DNA of 64,000 nt from Aminobacter sp. AP02 (GCF_003148805.1 NZ_QGGX01000006.1:62001-126000), one strand, 5' to 3'; shown: positions 8,708-18,277, counted from the first letter of the stretch. The notes: generated from the letters alone by a model not told the origin. Numbers and translations are program-made.

Positions 8708-9817
8708 ATGTATGTGGCAGTCAAAGGCGGCGAAGCCGCCATCGCCAATGCCCATCGCCTGCTCGCCGACCGTCGCCGTGGCGACCGTTCGGTGCCGGCT
8801 CTGCGCATCGACCAAATCGTCGAGCAGCTGGCACTCGGTGTCGATCGGGTCATGTCGGAAGGTTCGCTCTACGACCGCGAATTGGCGGCCCTCGCCATCA
8901 TGCAGTCGCGCGGCGATCTGATCGAGGCGATCTTTCTCGTCCGCGCCTATCGTACCACCCTGCCGCGTTTCGGCTACACCAGACCTATCGACACCGCAGC
9001 CATGCAGGTCGAGCGCCGCGTTTCGGCGACTTACAAGGACCTGCCCGGCGGTCAGTTGCTCGGCCCGACCTTCGACTACACCCATCGCCTGCTCGACCCC
9101 GAACTCGCCGCCGATCCCGAAGTCGTCGAGCCGGAACAGCGCGAAGCCGACGGCCAGCGCATGGCGCGTGTGGCGGAAATCCTCGCCCATGAAGGGCTGA
9201 TCGAAGCCGACGGCGAACTGCCAGAGGATCATCTCACCGGCGATATCACCCGCGAGCCCTTGGAATTCCCGCTGGCCCGCGACAGCCGCTTGCAGGCACT
9301 GTCGCGTGGCGACGAAGGCTTTCTGCTGGCACTCGGCTACTCGACCCAACGCGGCTACGGCCGCAGCCATCCCTTCGTCGGCGAGGTCCGCATCGGCGAG
9401 GTCGAGCTTGAACTCGACGTACCGGAACTGCCCTTCCCCGTCACGCTCGGCCGCATCCGCGTCACCGAGTGCCAGATGGTCAACCAGTTCAAGGGCTCGG
9501 CGAAGGCGCCGCCACAGTTCACCCGCGGCTACGGGCTGGTCTTCGGCCAGTCCGAGCGCAAGGCGATGGCCATGTCGCTGTGCGACCGCGCACTGCGCGC
9601 CGGTGAACTCGGCGAGGATATCACCGCGCCTGCCCAGGACGAGGAATTCGTCATCTCGCACTCCGACAACGTCCAGGCCACCGGCTTCGTCGAGCACCTG
9701 AAGCTGCCCCACTATGTCGACTTCCAGGCCGAGCTCGACCTCGTCCGTCGCATGCGCACAGAGCACGACAAGCGAAACCAACCAACAGACACCGACCAGC
9801 GGGAGGCGGCAGAATGA
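8708..9817 (+). CDS. phnI: C-P lyase core complex subunit PhnI
   Basis: A 369-residue PhnI. With PhnG, H and L it catalyses nucleophilic attack of the phosphonate on C1' of ATP, releasing adenine. MYVAVKGGEAAIANAHRLL is the canonical N-terminus, which supports ATG at 8708 over earlier in-frame codons inside phnH. ERKAMAMSLCDRAL is conserved late in the protein. It overlaps phnJ by 4 nt (ATGA). Confidence 0.93.
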   Translation: MYVAVKGGEAAIANAHRLLADRRRGDRSVPALRIDQIVEQLALGVDRVMSEGSLYDRELAALAIMQSRGDLIEAIFLVRAYRTTLPRFGYTRPIDTAAMQVERRVSATYKDLPGGQLLGPTFDYTHRLLDPELAADPEVVEPEQREADGQRMARVAEILAHEGLIEADGELPEDHLTGDITREPLEFPLARDSRLQALSRGDEGFLLALGYSTQRGYGRSHPFVGEVRIGEVELELDVPELPFPVTLGRIRVTECQMVNQFKGSAKAPPQFTRGYGLVFGQSERKAMAMSLCDRALRAGELGEDITAPAQDEEFVISHSDNVQATGFVEHLKLPHYVDFQAELDLVRRMRTEHDKRNQPTDTDQREAAE

Positions 9818-10707
9818 CCACCGCAGCACCAGAAATCGCAAGCTACAACTTCGCCTATCTCGACGAGCAGACCAAAAGGATGATCCGTAGGGCGATCCTC
9901 AAGGGCATCGCCATTCCCGGCTACCAGGTGCCGTTCGCATCACGCGAGATGCCGATGCCCTATGGCTGGGGCACCGGCGGCGTACAAGTGACGGCCGCGA
10001 TCATCGGCCCCGACGACGTGCTCAAGGTCATCGACCAGGGCGCCGACGACACCACCAACGCCGTGTCGATCCGCGCCTTCTTCCAGAAGGTCGCCGATGT
10101 CGCCGTGACGACCGAGACGGCCAAGGCGACGATCATCCAGACCCGCCACCGCATTCCAGAGCATCCGCTGACGGCGGGCCAGACGCTGGTCTATCAGGTG
10201 CCGATCCCCGAGCCGCTGCGCTTCCTCGAACCGCGCGAGACCGAGACGCGGAAAATGCACGCGCTTGAGGAATACGGGCTTATGCACGTCAAGCTCTACG
10301 AGGACATCGCCCGTCACGGCCGCATTGCCACGACCTATGCCTATCCGGTCAAGGTCGAGGGCCGCTACGTCATGGACCCTTCGCCGACGCCAAAGTTCGA
10401 CAATCCCAAGATGCACATGTCGCCCGCGCTACAGTTGTTCGGCGCCGGCCGCGAGAAGCGTATCTACGCCGTGCCACCCTTCACCAAAGTGGTCAGCCTC
10501 GACTTCGAGGACCATCCCTTCGAGATCCAGACCTTCGACCAGCCCTGCGCGCTGTGCGGGGCGGAGCATGTCTATCTCGACGAGGTCATCCTCGACGATC
10601 ACGGCGGACACATGTTCGTCTGTTCCGACACCGATCATTGCGAGAAGCGCCAGGAAGACGGCCACCGCGGCCACCTCGCCCCGCAAGCACTGGAGCCAGC
10701 CCAATGA
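9814..10707 (+). CDS. phnJ: Carbon-phosphorus lyase, radical SAM enzyme PhnJ
   Basis: A 297-residue radical-SAM enzyme that cleaves the C-P bond of ribosyl alkylphosphonate, giving an alkane and ribosyl 1,2-cyclic phosphate. The Fe-S cluster cysteines are at 245, 248 and 270, with a further Cys at 276. They have the same spacing as the CxxCx21Cx5C pattern known for PhnJ, so both cluster ligands and the radical-relay Cys are intact. It overlaps phnI and phnK by 4 nt each (ATGA), consistent with stoichiometric coupling. Confidence 0.95.
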   Translation: MTTAAPEIASYNFAYLDEQTKRMIRRAILKGIAIPGYQVPFASREMPMPYGWGTGGVQVTAAIIGPDDVLKVIDQGADDTTNAVSIRAFFQKVADVAVTTETAKATIIQTRHRIPEHPLTAGQTLVYQVPIPEPLRFLEPRETETRKMHALEEYGLMHVKLYEDIARHGRIATTYAYPVKVEGRYVMDPSPTPKFDNPKMHMSPALQLFGAGREKRIYAVPPFTKVVSLDFEDHPFEIQTFDQPCALCGAEHVYLDEVILDDHGGHMFVCSDTDHCEKRQEDGHRGHLAPQALEPAQ

Positions 10708-11480
10708 CCGACGAACCGCTCCTGCGCGTGACTGCGCTTTCCAAATATTACGGCTCGCGCATCGGCTGCGAGGAGATTTCCTTCGACCTTTGGCCGGGCG
10801 AAGTGTTGGCCATCGTCGGCGAGTCCGGATCGGGCAAGACGACCCTGCTCAATTGCCTGGCAACCCGCCTGCTGCCAACCTCGGGTACCGCCAGCTACCG
10901 CATGCGTGACGGCCAGTGGCGCGACCTCTACCGCATGAGCGAGGCCGAGCGCCGCTTCCTGATGCGCACCGACTGGGGCTTCGTCCACCAGAATCCGGCC
11001 GACGGACTGCGCATGACGGTGTCGGCGGGCGCCAATGTCGGCGAGCGGCTGATGGCCGTCGGCGATCGCCACTACGGCAACATCCGCTCGACCGCCGTCG
11101 ACTGGCTGGGTCGTGTCGAGATCGACGAGGAGCGCATCGACGATGAGCCGCGCGCCTTCTCCGGCGGCATGCGCCAGCGCCTGCAGATCGCGCGCAATCT
11201 GGTGACCGGCCCTCGACTCGTATTCATGGACGAGCCGACCGGCGGCCTGGATGTCTCGGTGCAAGCACGCCTGCTCGACCTCTTGCGCGGGCTGGTCACT
11301 GATCTCGGCCTCGCCGCCATCGTCGTCACCCACGACCTAGCAGTCGCTCGACTCCTGTCGCAGCGCATGATGGTGATGAAGGACGGCCACGTCGTCGAAG
11401 CCGGTCTCACCGACCGCGTGCTCGACGATCCGCGCGCGCCTTACACCCAGCTCCTCGTCTCCTCCATTCTGCAGGTGTAA
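10704..11480 (+). CDS. phnK: C-P lyase ABC-type subunit PhnK
   Basis: A 258-residue ABC ATPase associated with the C-P lyase core rather than with a permease. It has Walker A GESGSGKTTLLN near residue 40, signature FSGGMRQRLQIARN and Walker B LVFMDEPTGGLD. ATG at 10704 (MTDEPLLRV) overlaps the phnJ stop; longer in-frame versions lie inside phnJ. PhnL starts 2 nt after its stop. Confidence 0.93.
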   Translation: MTDEPLLRVTALSKYYGSRIGCEEISFDLWPGEVLAIVGESGSGKTTLLNCLATRLLPTSGTASYRMRDGQWRDLYRMSEAERRFLMRTDWGFVHQNPADGLRMTVSAGANVGERLMAVGDRHYGNIRSTAVDWLGRVEIDEERIDDEPRAFSGGMRQRLQIARNLVTGPRLVFMDEPTGGLDVSVQARLLDLLRGLVTDLGLAAIVVTHDLAVARLLSQRMMVMKDGHVVEAGLTDRVLDDPRAPYTQLLVSSILQV

Positions 11481-11482
11481 CC

Positions 11483-12190
11483 ATGGCCACGCCACTTATC
11501 GTATCCGAGGTCGCCAAGGCCTTCATAATGCACCTGCGCGGGGGCATCCGCCTGCCGGTGGTCGCAAACGTGTCGTTTTCGGTCAGGGCAGGCGAATGCG
11601 CCGTGCTTGGCGGCCCCTCAGGTGCCGGCAAAAGCTCGATCCTGAAGATGGTCTACGGCAACTACGGTGTCGACCAGGGCCAGATCATCGTTGAGCATCA
11701 TGGCGCACTCGTCGACCTCGCGACCGCCAACCCGCGCACGGTGCTGTCGGTTCGCCGCGACACCATTGGCTATGTCAGCCAGTTCCTGCGCACCGTACCG
11801 CGTGTTTCCGCACTCGACGTCGTTGCCGAACCCCTGGTGGCGCGCGGCACCGACCGCAGGCAAGCTCAGAAGCGCGCCGCCGAACTGCTCGGACGCCTCA
11901 ACCTGCCGGAAAGGCTGTGGTCGCTGCCGCCCGCAACCTTCTCCGGAGGTGAACAGCAGCGCGTCAACATCGCGCGTGGCTTCATCACCGATCACCCGGT
12001 GCTTCTGCTCGATGAGCCTACCGCCTCGCTCGACGCCACCAACCGCGAAGTGGTCATCGCCCTCATCGACGAAAAGAAGCTCGCTGGCACCGCATTGCTC
12101 GGCATCTTCCATGACGCCGACGTGCGCGAGGCGGTCGCCGACCGCATCGTCGACGTTACCGAATTCGCCGCAGGACGGGCGGCCGCATGA
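11483..12190 (+). CDS. phnL: C-P lyase ABC-type subunit PhnL
   Basis: A 235-residue ABC ATPase. It has Walker A GGPSGAGKSSILK, signature FSGGEQQRVNIARGF and Walker B VLLLDEPTASLD. PhnL is needed for the phosphonate-ribose coupling reaction and binds the core complex with PhnK. It overlaps the next gene by 4 nt, so the acyltransferase-like protein is coupled to the pathway. Confidence 0.93.
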   Translation: MATPLIVSEVAKAFIMHLRGGIRLPVVANVSFSVRAGECAVLGGPSGAGKSSILKMVYGNYGVDQGQIIVEHHGALVDLATANPRTVLSVRRDTIGYVSQFLRTVPRVSALDVVAEPLVARGTDRRQAQKRAAELLGRLNLPERLWSLPPATFSGGEQQRVNIARGFITDHPVLLLDEPTASLDATNREVVIALIDEKKLAGTALLGIFHDADVREAVADRIVDVTEFAAGRAAA

Positions 12191-12804
12191 GCCGCAAACT
12201 CTCCGAGCAGCCCTGGATCCACCCGACAGCCGAGGTGACGCAGTCGAAGCTGGGGCGTTGGACCGAAGTCTCCGAGCGTACCCGCATCAACGAGAGTTCC
12301 CTCGGCGACTATTCCTACGTCATGCAGGATTGCAGCCTGTGGTGCACCACGGTCGGCAAGTTCTCGAACATCGCGGCCGCCGTGCGCTGCAACGCGACCA
12401 ACCATCCTACCTGGCGGCCGACACTGCATCACTTCACCTACCGTGCCTCCGACTACTGGGACGATGCCGAGCACGAGACCGACTTCTTCGAGTGGCGCCG
12501 CTCCAACGCGGTGGCCGTCGGCCACGACACCTGGCTTGGCCACGGCTCGACGGTGCTGCCGGGTGTGACCATTGGCGACGGTGCGGCTATCGGCTCAGGT
12601 GCGGTGGTGACCAAGGACGTCGCGCCCTACGCCATCGTCGCCGGCGTGCCGGCCAAGCCCCTGCGCGAGCGCTTCGACCGCAAGACGGCTGAACGTTTCC
12701 AGGCGCTGGCATGGTGGGACTGGGACCATGCCAGGCTCCGCATCGCGCTTGACGACTTCCGCAACCTTTCGGCGGAGGAATTTCTGGAAAAGCACGGCGG
12801 CTGA
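12187..12804 (+). CDS. Phosphonate-cluster hexapeptide-repeat acetyltransferase-like protein
   Basis: A 205-residue left-handed beta-helix protein. Hexapeptide repeats (GVTIGDGAAIGSGAVVTKDV) and the xenobiotic-acetyltransferase-type ending VAGVPAKPLRERF are visible. Proteins of this type recur in rhizobial phn operons (DapD/GlmU-related), perhaps acetylating aminoalkylphosphonates in place of PhnO. This is inference; the substrate is unproven. It ends the first phn block, 7 bp before the convergent gltS. Confidence 0.82.
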   Translation: MSRKLSEQPWIHPTAEVTQSKLGRWTEVSERTRINESSLGDYSYVMQDCSLWCTTVGKFSNIAAAVRCNATNHPTWRPTLHHFTYRASDYWDDAEHETDFFEWRRSNAVAVGHDTWLGHGSTVLPGVTIGDGAAIGSGAVVTKDVAPYAIVAGVPAKPLRERFDRKTAERFQALAWWDWDHARLRIALDDFRNLSAEEFLEKHGG

Positions 12805-12811
12805 AGCCGCC

Positions 12812-14023
12812 TTACCGTGCCAGGAAAAACTGGATCGCCACCATGTTGACCAGGTCGACGAAAAACGCCGAGACCAGCGGCAGGATGATGAAGGCGTTCG
12901 GTGACGGGCCATAGTGTTTGGTCACCGCCGTCATCGAAGCGATCGCCGTCGGCGTTGCACCCAGCGAAAGACCGGTGAAACCCGCGCTCAGCACCGCCGC
13001 CTGATAATCCCTACCGAGCAGCGGAAAAAGCACGATCAGGATGAAGGCGACGGCGAGAAGAGCCTGCATGGCAACGACGACCAGCAGGGGACCGGCGACC
13101 CCGGCAAGCGTCCAGAGCTGCATGCTCATCAGCGACATGGCAAGGAACGCCGACAGCGAATATTCGGAGATCAGCGACATTGCCGGCGTGCGGGCCGGCC
13201 ATGGCAGCCGCGGAAAGACATATGGGACCGTGTTGGACAAGACGACGCCCATGATCAGGCAAGGCACAAACAGCGGCAGCTTCACGCCCATTGCCGTGAC
13301 CGGTCCATGCACCAGATAGCCGAGCACCACTGCGACGTTGACCAGCAAGATCGCCTGCATGAAGCTCGACTTGTCGATCGGAGCGGCATCCGCCTTTGCT
13401 GCGTTTTCCGCACTGTCAGGCGCCGCGGCATCAGGGGTAAGCTTGCCGCGTTCGATGAGGAATTTGGCCACTGGCCCGCCCAGGACGCTGGCGACGATGA
13501 GGCCGAGCGTCGCCGCCGCCGTGCCGACTTCCACGGCTCCGGGAAAGCCATGTTCGGCGGCAATCGCCGGCGCCCATGCGATCGTGGTTCCGTGCCCACC
13601 GACAAAGGCGATCGATCCCATGATGACCCCCGCTGCGGAGGGGAGGCCAAACAGCCAGGCACCAAGGGTTCCGACACCATTTTGCAGGAAAACGAAAATC
13701 ACGGTCAGCACGCATAGCACCGCCAGCGCCCGTCCCCCGACCAGAAGGTCGGAAAGCCGCGCATTGACGCCGACCGTGGCAAAAAAGATGACCAGCAACC
13801 TGTCACGCGTGGTCATCTCGAAGACGATCTCCATCCCCGAAAACTTATGGAACGCCCAAATGGCCGCGGCGGCAAGAAATCCGCCCGTCACCGGTTCAGG
13901 GATGTTGTAATCACGAAGGAATGCGACACGTCGCGTCAGGATCACGCCGATGAAATAGACGACGATTCCGAGGGTAAGTGTCAGGAAATCAGGCGAAATG
14001 AACGTATTGGCTGCCGTCGTCAT
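12812..14023 (-). CDS. gltS: Sodium/glutamate symporter
   Basis: A 403-residue polytopic membrane protein of the GltS family. Hydrophobic spans run through the length (for example DFLTLTLGIVVYFIGVILT). The sequences SIAFVGGHGTTIAWAPAIAA and FTGLSLGATPTAIASMTAVT are the paired GltS re-entrant signatures. It imports glutamate with Na+. Start 14023 (MTTAANTF) fits the family N-terminus; 22 upstream codons are dropped. It lies convergent to the phn block and is probably unrelated to phosphonate use. Confidence 0.9.
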   Translation of the reverse strand: MTTAANTFISPDFLTLTLGIVVYFIGVILTRRVAFLRDYNIPEPVTGGFLAAAAIWAFHKFSGMEIVFEMTTRDRLLVIFFATVGVNARLSDLLVGGRALAVLCVLTVIFVFLQNGVGTLGAWLFGLPSAAGVIMGSIAFVGGHGTTIAWAPAIAAEHGFPGAVEVGTAAATLGLIVASVLGGPVAKFLIERGKLTPDAAAPDSAENAAKADAAPIDKSSFMQAILLVNVAVVLGYLVHGPVTAMGVKLPLFVPCLIMGVVLSNTVPYVFPRLPWPARTPAMSLISEYSLSAFLAMSLMSMQLWTLAGVAGPLLVVVAMQALLAVAFILIVLFPLLGRDYQAAVLSAGFTGLSLGATPTAIASMTAVTKHYGPSPNAFIILPLVSAFFVDLVNMVAIQFFLAR

Positions 14024-14152
14024 CCGAGCTTCTTGTGGTCGCGAAAACTGGAATCTCGGATCGGCGGACCCCAGCCTATCCAGACTCAACCTTGCCTAGA
14101 AAATCGAGCAGGGCAATCGCTATTCGGCTACGGTCGTTTGCGGAAACACAAA

Positions 14153-14190
14153 CGCCCGCAACCGGATCCCCTAGGGGACGATTGCGGGCG
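14153..14190 (-). terminator. Rho-independent terminator after the Tim44-like gene
   Basis: CGCCCGCAA...TTGCGGGCG makes a perfect 9-bp outer stem. An inner TCCCC-TA-GGGGA 5-bp hairpin is nested inside it. On the minus strand the stem is followed by TTTGTGTTT. It lies 25 bp beyond the stop of the Tim44-like gene and before gltS. Confidence 0.75.
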
Positions 14191-14214
14191 CAAGAAAATG
14201 CAGTTCGAGGTTGA

Positions 14215-15258
14215 TCAGGCTTCCTGGATCGCCGACAGCTGCCAGTCGCCGCCATTCTGGCGCACGAAGGTCCACAGTTCGGTGGTCTCGGTGGGCTCGT
14301 TTGCGTCGCCGTCCACCACTTCGCCCGTCGTGCGGTTACGGGTCACGTCGATCGACGAATAGTTCATCGCCGCCGTGGCGTAGTCGCGGTCTCCCTCGTT
14401 CCAGCTTTCGGCAATGTCGGCCTGCAGAAGCTGGACGTTGGTCACGTCGTTGCGGACGCCGTTCTGGGCGTTGTCGGCCAGCTCTTCCGAAAGGTACGAA
14501 ACCATCTCCGGCGTCACCAGGCGACGCAGGGCCTTGTGATCCTCGCGGCCGAAGGCTTCCTGCACCTCGGTCAGCAGGCGCTGGAAGGTGTCGAGGTCCT
14601 CGCCCGACACGGTGATGTCCTTGCTGGCCGGCTGCTGCGGCGCGGCATCTGCGCGGCTGCCGCCGATGCTCGGAATGCTGAACGAACGGCTGCCGCCATT
14701 GGCCTTGCCGGCCTGGTCAGACGGTGCGGCGTCGCGATAGTTGAAGTTGCCACCGCCCGAGCTGATGTTGCCGCCGCCGGCACCCGCGCCGGCCATCGCC
14801 GGACCGGAGGCCTGACGCGAACGGAAGAAGCGCAAGGCAAGCCAGATCGCGCCACCGATCAAAAGCAGCTGCATCAGCATGCCGAACATGCCGGCAAGAC
14901 CGCCGAAACCCTGGCCCATCATCATCCCGAGCAAGCCGCCCATCAGCAGGCCGCCGATCATTGCGCCGCCGAAGCCGCCCATGAAGCCGGGGCGCTGCTG
15001 AGCGGCCGCGCCCGGCCGCGCGGCGTTGGTGGCGGCCGGGTTGGCCGCCTGACCGGTATTCGGAGTCATCGAGCGCTCCATCGGCGCGGCCGGCTGCGGC
15101 GCGGTGCGGGTCGGCGGTGCCGACTGGAAGGTGCGCGCTCCCCTGCTGCCGAAGCTTCCGCCGCGCCGTGCATCGGCTTGGTCGACGGCGACCATGGAGA
15201 ATGCAAGGAACAACCCTGCGAAAAGCGTGGCAAATCGGGTCGTTCGGGACATTTTCAT
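14215..15258 (-). CDS. Tim44-like domain membrane protein
   Basis: A 347-residue protein with an N-terminal signal or anchor (TLFAGLFLAFSMVAVDQADA) and a low-complexity Ala/Pro/Gly stretch to about residue 90. A Gly/Met-rich membrane span follows (GGLLMGGLLGMMMGQGFGG, then LLLIGGAIWLALRFF). The Tim44-like fold is at about 215-345 (TFQRLLTEVQEAFGREDHKALRRL). Such proteins are common in Rhizobiales, are thought to sit at the inner membrane and have no settled function. The start has GAGG about 8 nt upstream. Its own terminator follows. Confidence 0.85.
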   Translation of the reverse strand: MKMSRTTRFATLFAGLFLAFSMVAVDQADARRGGSFGSRGARTFQSAPPTRTAPQPAAPMERSMTPNTGQAANPAATNAARPGAAAQQRPGFMGGFGGAMIGGLLMGGLLGMMMGQGFGGLAGMFGMLMQLLLIGGAIWLALRFFRSRQASGPAMAGAGAGGGNISSGGGNFNYRDAAPSDQAGKANGGSRSFSIPSIGGSRADAAPQQPASKDITVSGEDLDTFQRLLTEVQEAFGREDHKALRRLVTPEMVSYLSEELADNAQNGVRNDVTNVQLLQADIAESWNEGDRDYATAAMNYSSIDVTRNRTTGEVVDGDANEPTETTELWTFVRQNGGDWQLSAIQEA

Positions 15259-15443
15259 AGGCGGTTCCTCAAAGTGACGTCCGCCCTCATATAATGACTA
15301 ACAAGTGTAGTGTCAGTGCTTGCGACTCTTTTTTCGCGACACTGCGACATCTCATCAATTCAGCCATCTCGGCGTTTGCAGGAATTGCCGATAAACTGGC
15401 GACGACGAACAGCTCCCCGACGGACCGCCGGGAGGAGATGCGG

Positions 15444-16217
15444 ATGATATATGGCGTGGTTCTCGGCGCCGCCTTCATCGGCGGGACGATCCTCCTGACG
15501 ATAGCGTCGTACCTGGCCATGCGCTTCATCACAGGCGGCGACCCTGAAGGCAGGGACCGTGAACTGGCATCTTCCATCGTCGTTCGCATTGCGGCGTTGC
15601 ACGGATTGATCCTCGCACTGGTGTTCGCCCAGGAAATGGTCGAGTATCAGCAGCTCAAATACGAAAGCGCCACCGAGGCGGATGCCATTGCGGACGTCTT
15701 TTATGACGCGGAGCGCTACGGCATCGAGCAGGGCCTCCCCATCCAGCAGGCGCTTGCTGAATATCTGCGCGTGGTCATCAACCAGGAATGGGCGGAGCTA
15801 GGTTCCACCGGCGAGCTGTCGCAGACCGCGTGGGACCAGTGGGACGTCGCCTATCGCGGAGTGCTCGATCTCGTTCCCGCAACCGGGCGCCAGGCAAGCC
15901 TGCGCGATCACATGCTCAGGCAAATGCAGGCGATCGCCGAAGTTCGAGTCAAGCGCGACAATCATGGCCCCGATAGCATCAACGTGATGTTCTGGTTCGC
16001 CGCATTGTCGGGCGTGATCCTTGTCGCATTCGGCTACTACCCCTACGCCCCCGAGCGTCGAACTGTCATGCTGCTGTCGGTCGTCGGGGCCTATACCGGC
16101 ATCATCTTGTTTTTGATCTACGCGTTCTCCAATCCCTACAGCCAGCCGGGCACGCTCAATCCAAGCGCTTACCTGCGGCTGCAAAAAGAGATCGCCTCGC
16201 CACCGGAGGCAAGCTGA
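15444..16217 (+). CDS. DUF4239 (bestrophin-like domain) membrane protein
   Basis: A 257-residue protein with TM spans at the N-terminus (VVLGAAFIGGTILLTIASYL), in the middle (IAALHGLILALVFAQEMVEY) and two near the C-terminus (VMFWFAALSGVILVAFGYY, MLLSVVGAYTGIILFLIYAF). This is the DUF4239 layout. The start at 15444 is preferred because GGAGG sits 8 nt upstream; 50 in-frame codons further upstream look non-coding. Divergent from the Tim44-like gene. Function unknown; channel-like activity is only suggested by the domain's distant bestrophin resemblance. Confidence 0.78.
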   Translation: MIYGVVLGAAFIGGTILLTIASYLAMRFITGGDPEGRDRELASSIVVRIAALHGLILALVFAQEMVEYQQLKYESATEADAIADVFYDAERYGIEQGLPIQQALAEYLRVVINQEWAELGSTGELSQTAWDQWDVAYRGVLDLVPATGRQASLRDHMLRQMQAIAEVRVKRDNHGPDSINVMFWFAALSGVILVAFGYYPYAPERRTVMLLSVVGAYTGIILFLIYAFSNPYSQPGTLNPSAYLRLQKEIASPPEAS

Positions 16218-16287
16218 ACGGGGAAATTCGCATTCTGGCGTAACAAACGGCCAATTGCGGCCGGCGGAAATGTGCATCGTAACAAAA

Positions 16288-16305
16288 CTGACATGGTCCC
16301 GACAT
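16288..16305 (+). promoter_or_regulatory. PHO box upstream of phnC
   Basis: CTGACAT-GGTC-CCGACAT is a tandem 7-mer pair with 11-bp periodicity. Each half differs from CTGTCAT by one or two bases. It lies 74-91 bp before the phnC ATG, almost the same distance as the phnG box. Both phn blocks are therefore probably induced by PhoB during phosphate starvation. Confidence 0.7.
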
Positions 16306-16378
16306 TTCAGCTTCATGTCCCGGGTCTAGGCCGATGCCTGAAAAGGGCGGAAAGCCCTGACAGGACAGGGAAGCCACG

Positions 16379-17221
16379 ATGCTCGAAATCCGCAACGTCA
16401 CGCGCCGCTTCGGCAAGAGCGTAGCCGTCAACGGTGTCAATCTTCAGATCCAGCAAGGCCAGATGGTCGGCATCATCGGCCGCTCCGGTGCCGGCAAGTC
16501 GACCCTGCTGAAAACCATCAATCGCCTGATCGACCCGAGCCAGGGCTCGATCGTCTTCGACGGAACCGAAGTGTCGTCGTTGCGCGGCACGCAGTTGCGC
16601 CGCTGGCAGCGCGACTGCGCCATGATCTTCCAGCAGTTCAACCTGGTACCGCGCCTCGACGTTCTCACCAACGTCCTCCTTGGCCGTCTCAACCACCGCT
16701 CGACCGCGCTCAACCTGCTGTCGATCTTTTCCCGCGAAGAACGCATTCGGGCCATTGCGGCGCTCGAACGCCTCGACATCGCCCGCACGGCACTCCAGGC
16801 AGCTGGAACCCTTTCGGGTGGCCAGCAGCAGCGCGTCGCCATTGCTCGGGCGTTGATGCAGGAGCCGAAGCTGATCCTCGCCGACGAGCCGATCGCCTCG
16901 CTCGATCCGCTGAACGCCAAGGTGGTGATGGATGCGCTGCGCGACATCAACCTGCGCGAAGGCATCACCGTCATCACCAATTTGCACACCCTCGACACGG
17001 CGCGGACCTATTGCAACCGCATCATCGGCATGTCCGCCGGCTCGGTCGTCTTCGACGGCGCGCCTGAAGACCTCAACCGCGACGCCGTGCGCTTGGTCTA
17101 CGGTGCCGACAGCGATGGCGCTGAGATCTCGGAAGCTATTACCTCCACCAGCATCCGCCCGCCAAGGGCGAAGCCTACGATTTCAGCGGCACCTCTCGAG
17201 CCCGCATACGCTTCGCTCTAA
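16379..17221 (+). CDS. phnC: Phosphonate ABC transporter ATP-binding protein
   Basis: A 280-residue ABC ATPase. It has Walker [13 protein letters not shown] near residue 35, Q-loop [17 protein letters not shown], signature [15 protein letters not shown] and Walker [14 protein letters not shown]. The Q-loop and the following LGRLNHRS are typical of PhnC. It powers import of phosphonates through PhnE. First gene of the transport block, preceded by a PHO box. Confidence 0.93.
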   Translation: MLEIRNVTRRFGKSVAVNGVNLQIQQGQMVGIIGRSGAGKSTLLKTINRLIDPSQGSIVFDGTEVSSLRGTQLRRWQRDCAMIFQQFNLVPRLDVLTNVLLGRLNHRSTALNLLSIFSREERIRAIAALERLDIARTALQAAGTLSGGQQQRVAIARALMQEPKLILADEPIASLDPLNAKVVMDALRDINLREGITVITNLHTLDTARTYCNRIIGMSAGSVVFDGAPEDLNRDAVRLVYGADSDGAEISEAITSTSIRPPRAKPTISAAPLEPAYASL

Positions 17222-17313
17222 ACGCCGTCCGCGTTCGCCTCGCCCGCGTCAAGGGCCCGCAATCAGCAACTGCAATGACCCAGCGAGGTGCTGGGCCAAC
17301 CTGGAGACTTGTC

Positions 17314-18225
17314 ATGTTCAAGAAAGCACTTCTGAGCGCCGTTTCGCTCGCCGTCCTGGCGATCGGTTCGGCTCATGCAGCTGACCTCAAGGAATTCCGC
17401 ATTGGCCTGATCGGCGGCGAAAACGAAGCCGACCGCCTCCGCAATTTCCAGTGCATGGCCGATCAGCTTCCCGCCGTTCTCGGCGTCGAGAAGGTATCGC
17501 TGTTCCCGGCAGCCGACTATGACGGCACCATCCAGGGTCTGCTCGGCGGCACGCTCGATTACGCAGAACTCGGCGCGTCCGGCTACGCCAAGATCTACCT
17601 GCAGAACAAGGATGCGGTCGAGCCTATCCTCACCACCGTGCAGACCGATGGCGCCACCGGCTACTATTCGATCATGGTCGCCAAGAAGGATTCGGGCATC
17701 ACCAAGCTCGAAGACCTCAAGGGCAAGAAGCTCGGCTTCGCCGATCCCGACTCGACCTCCGGCTACCTGATCCCCGTCACCTCGCTGCCCAAGTCGCTGG
17801 GCGGCACCGCGGTGAAGGACTACTTCGCCGAGACCGGTTTCGGCGGCGGCCATGAAAACCTCGTGCTTGAAGTCCTCAAGGGCACCTTCGACGCCGGCAC
17901 GACCTTCGGCTCGGGCGTCGGCGAGTTCAAGGACGGCTACACCTCGGGCAACCTCAAGAAGATGGTCGACAAGGGCATCCTCGACATGGACGACCTGGTC
18001 GAAATCTGGAAGTCGCCGCTGATCCCGAACGGCCCGATCGTCGTCCGCACCTCGCTCGACGCCGACATCAAGTCCAAGTTCAAGGACTACATGATGAAGC
18101 TGCCGCAGACCGATCCGGCCTGCTTCTCGGCCATCCAGGGCGGCGACTTCACGGGCTTCACCGAAGTCACCCCGGAATTCTACCAGCCTGTCATCGACGC
18201 CCGCAAGGCACAGATCGGCAGCTAA
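17314..18225 (+). CDS. phnD: Phosphonate ABC transporter periplasmic binding protein
   Basis: A 303-residue substrate-binding protein. A Sec signal peptide ends near GSAHA-AD (about residue 22). Mature motifs such as FRIGLIGGENEADRLRNFQCM and DPDSTSGYLIP match PhnD, where the second motif contacts the phosphonate. ATG at 17314 is chosen because the signal starts there (MFKKALL). A strong terminator follows, which should leave phnD more abundant than the permeases. Confidence 0.93.
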   Translation: MFKKALLSAVSLAVLAIGSAHAADLKEFRIGLIGGENEADRLRNFQCMADQLPAVLGVEKVSLFPAADYDGTIQGLLGGTLDYAELGASGYAKIYLQNKDAVEPILTTVQTDGATGYYSIMVAKKDSGITKLEDLKGKKLGFADPDSTSGYLIPVTSLPKSLGGTAVKDYFAETGFGGGHENLVLEVLKGTFDAGTTFGSGVGEFKDGYTSGNLKKMVDKGILDMDDLVEIWKSPLIPNGPIVVRTSLDADIKSKFKDYMMKLPQTDPACFSAIQGGDFTGFTEVTPEFYQPVIDARKAQIGS

Positions 18226-18240
18226 GCCTCGGGCAACATC

Positions 18241-18276
18241 GACGCGCCGCGAACCCCATCGCGGCGCGTCTTTCTT
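18241..18276 (+). terminator. Terminator-like hairpin between phnD and phnE1
   Basis: GACGCGCCGCG and CGCGGCGCGTC form a perfect 11-bp stem with an 8-base loop (18241-18270), followed by TTTCTT. It starts 15 bp after the phnD stop. Because phnE1 follows on the same strand, it probably acts as a partial terminator. Confidence 0.8.
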
Positions 18277-18277
18277 A

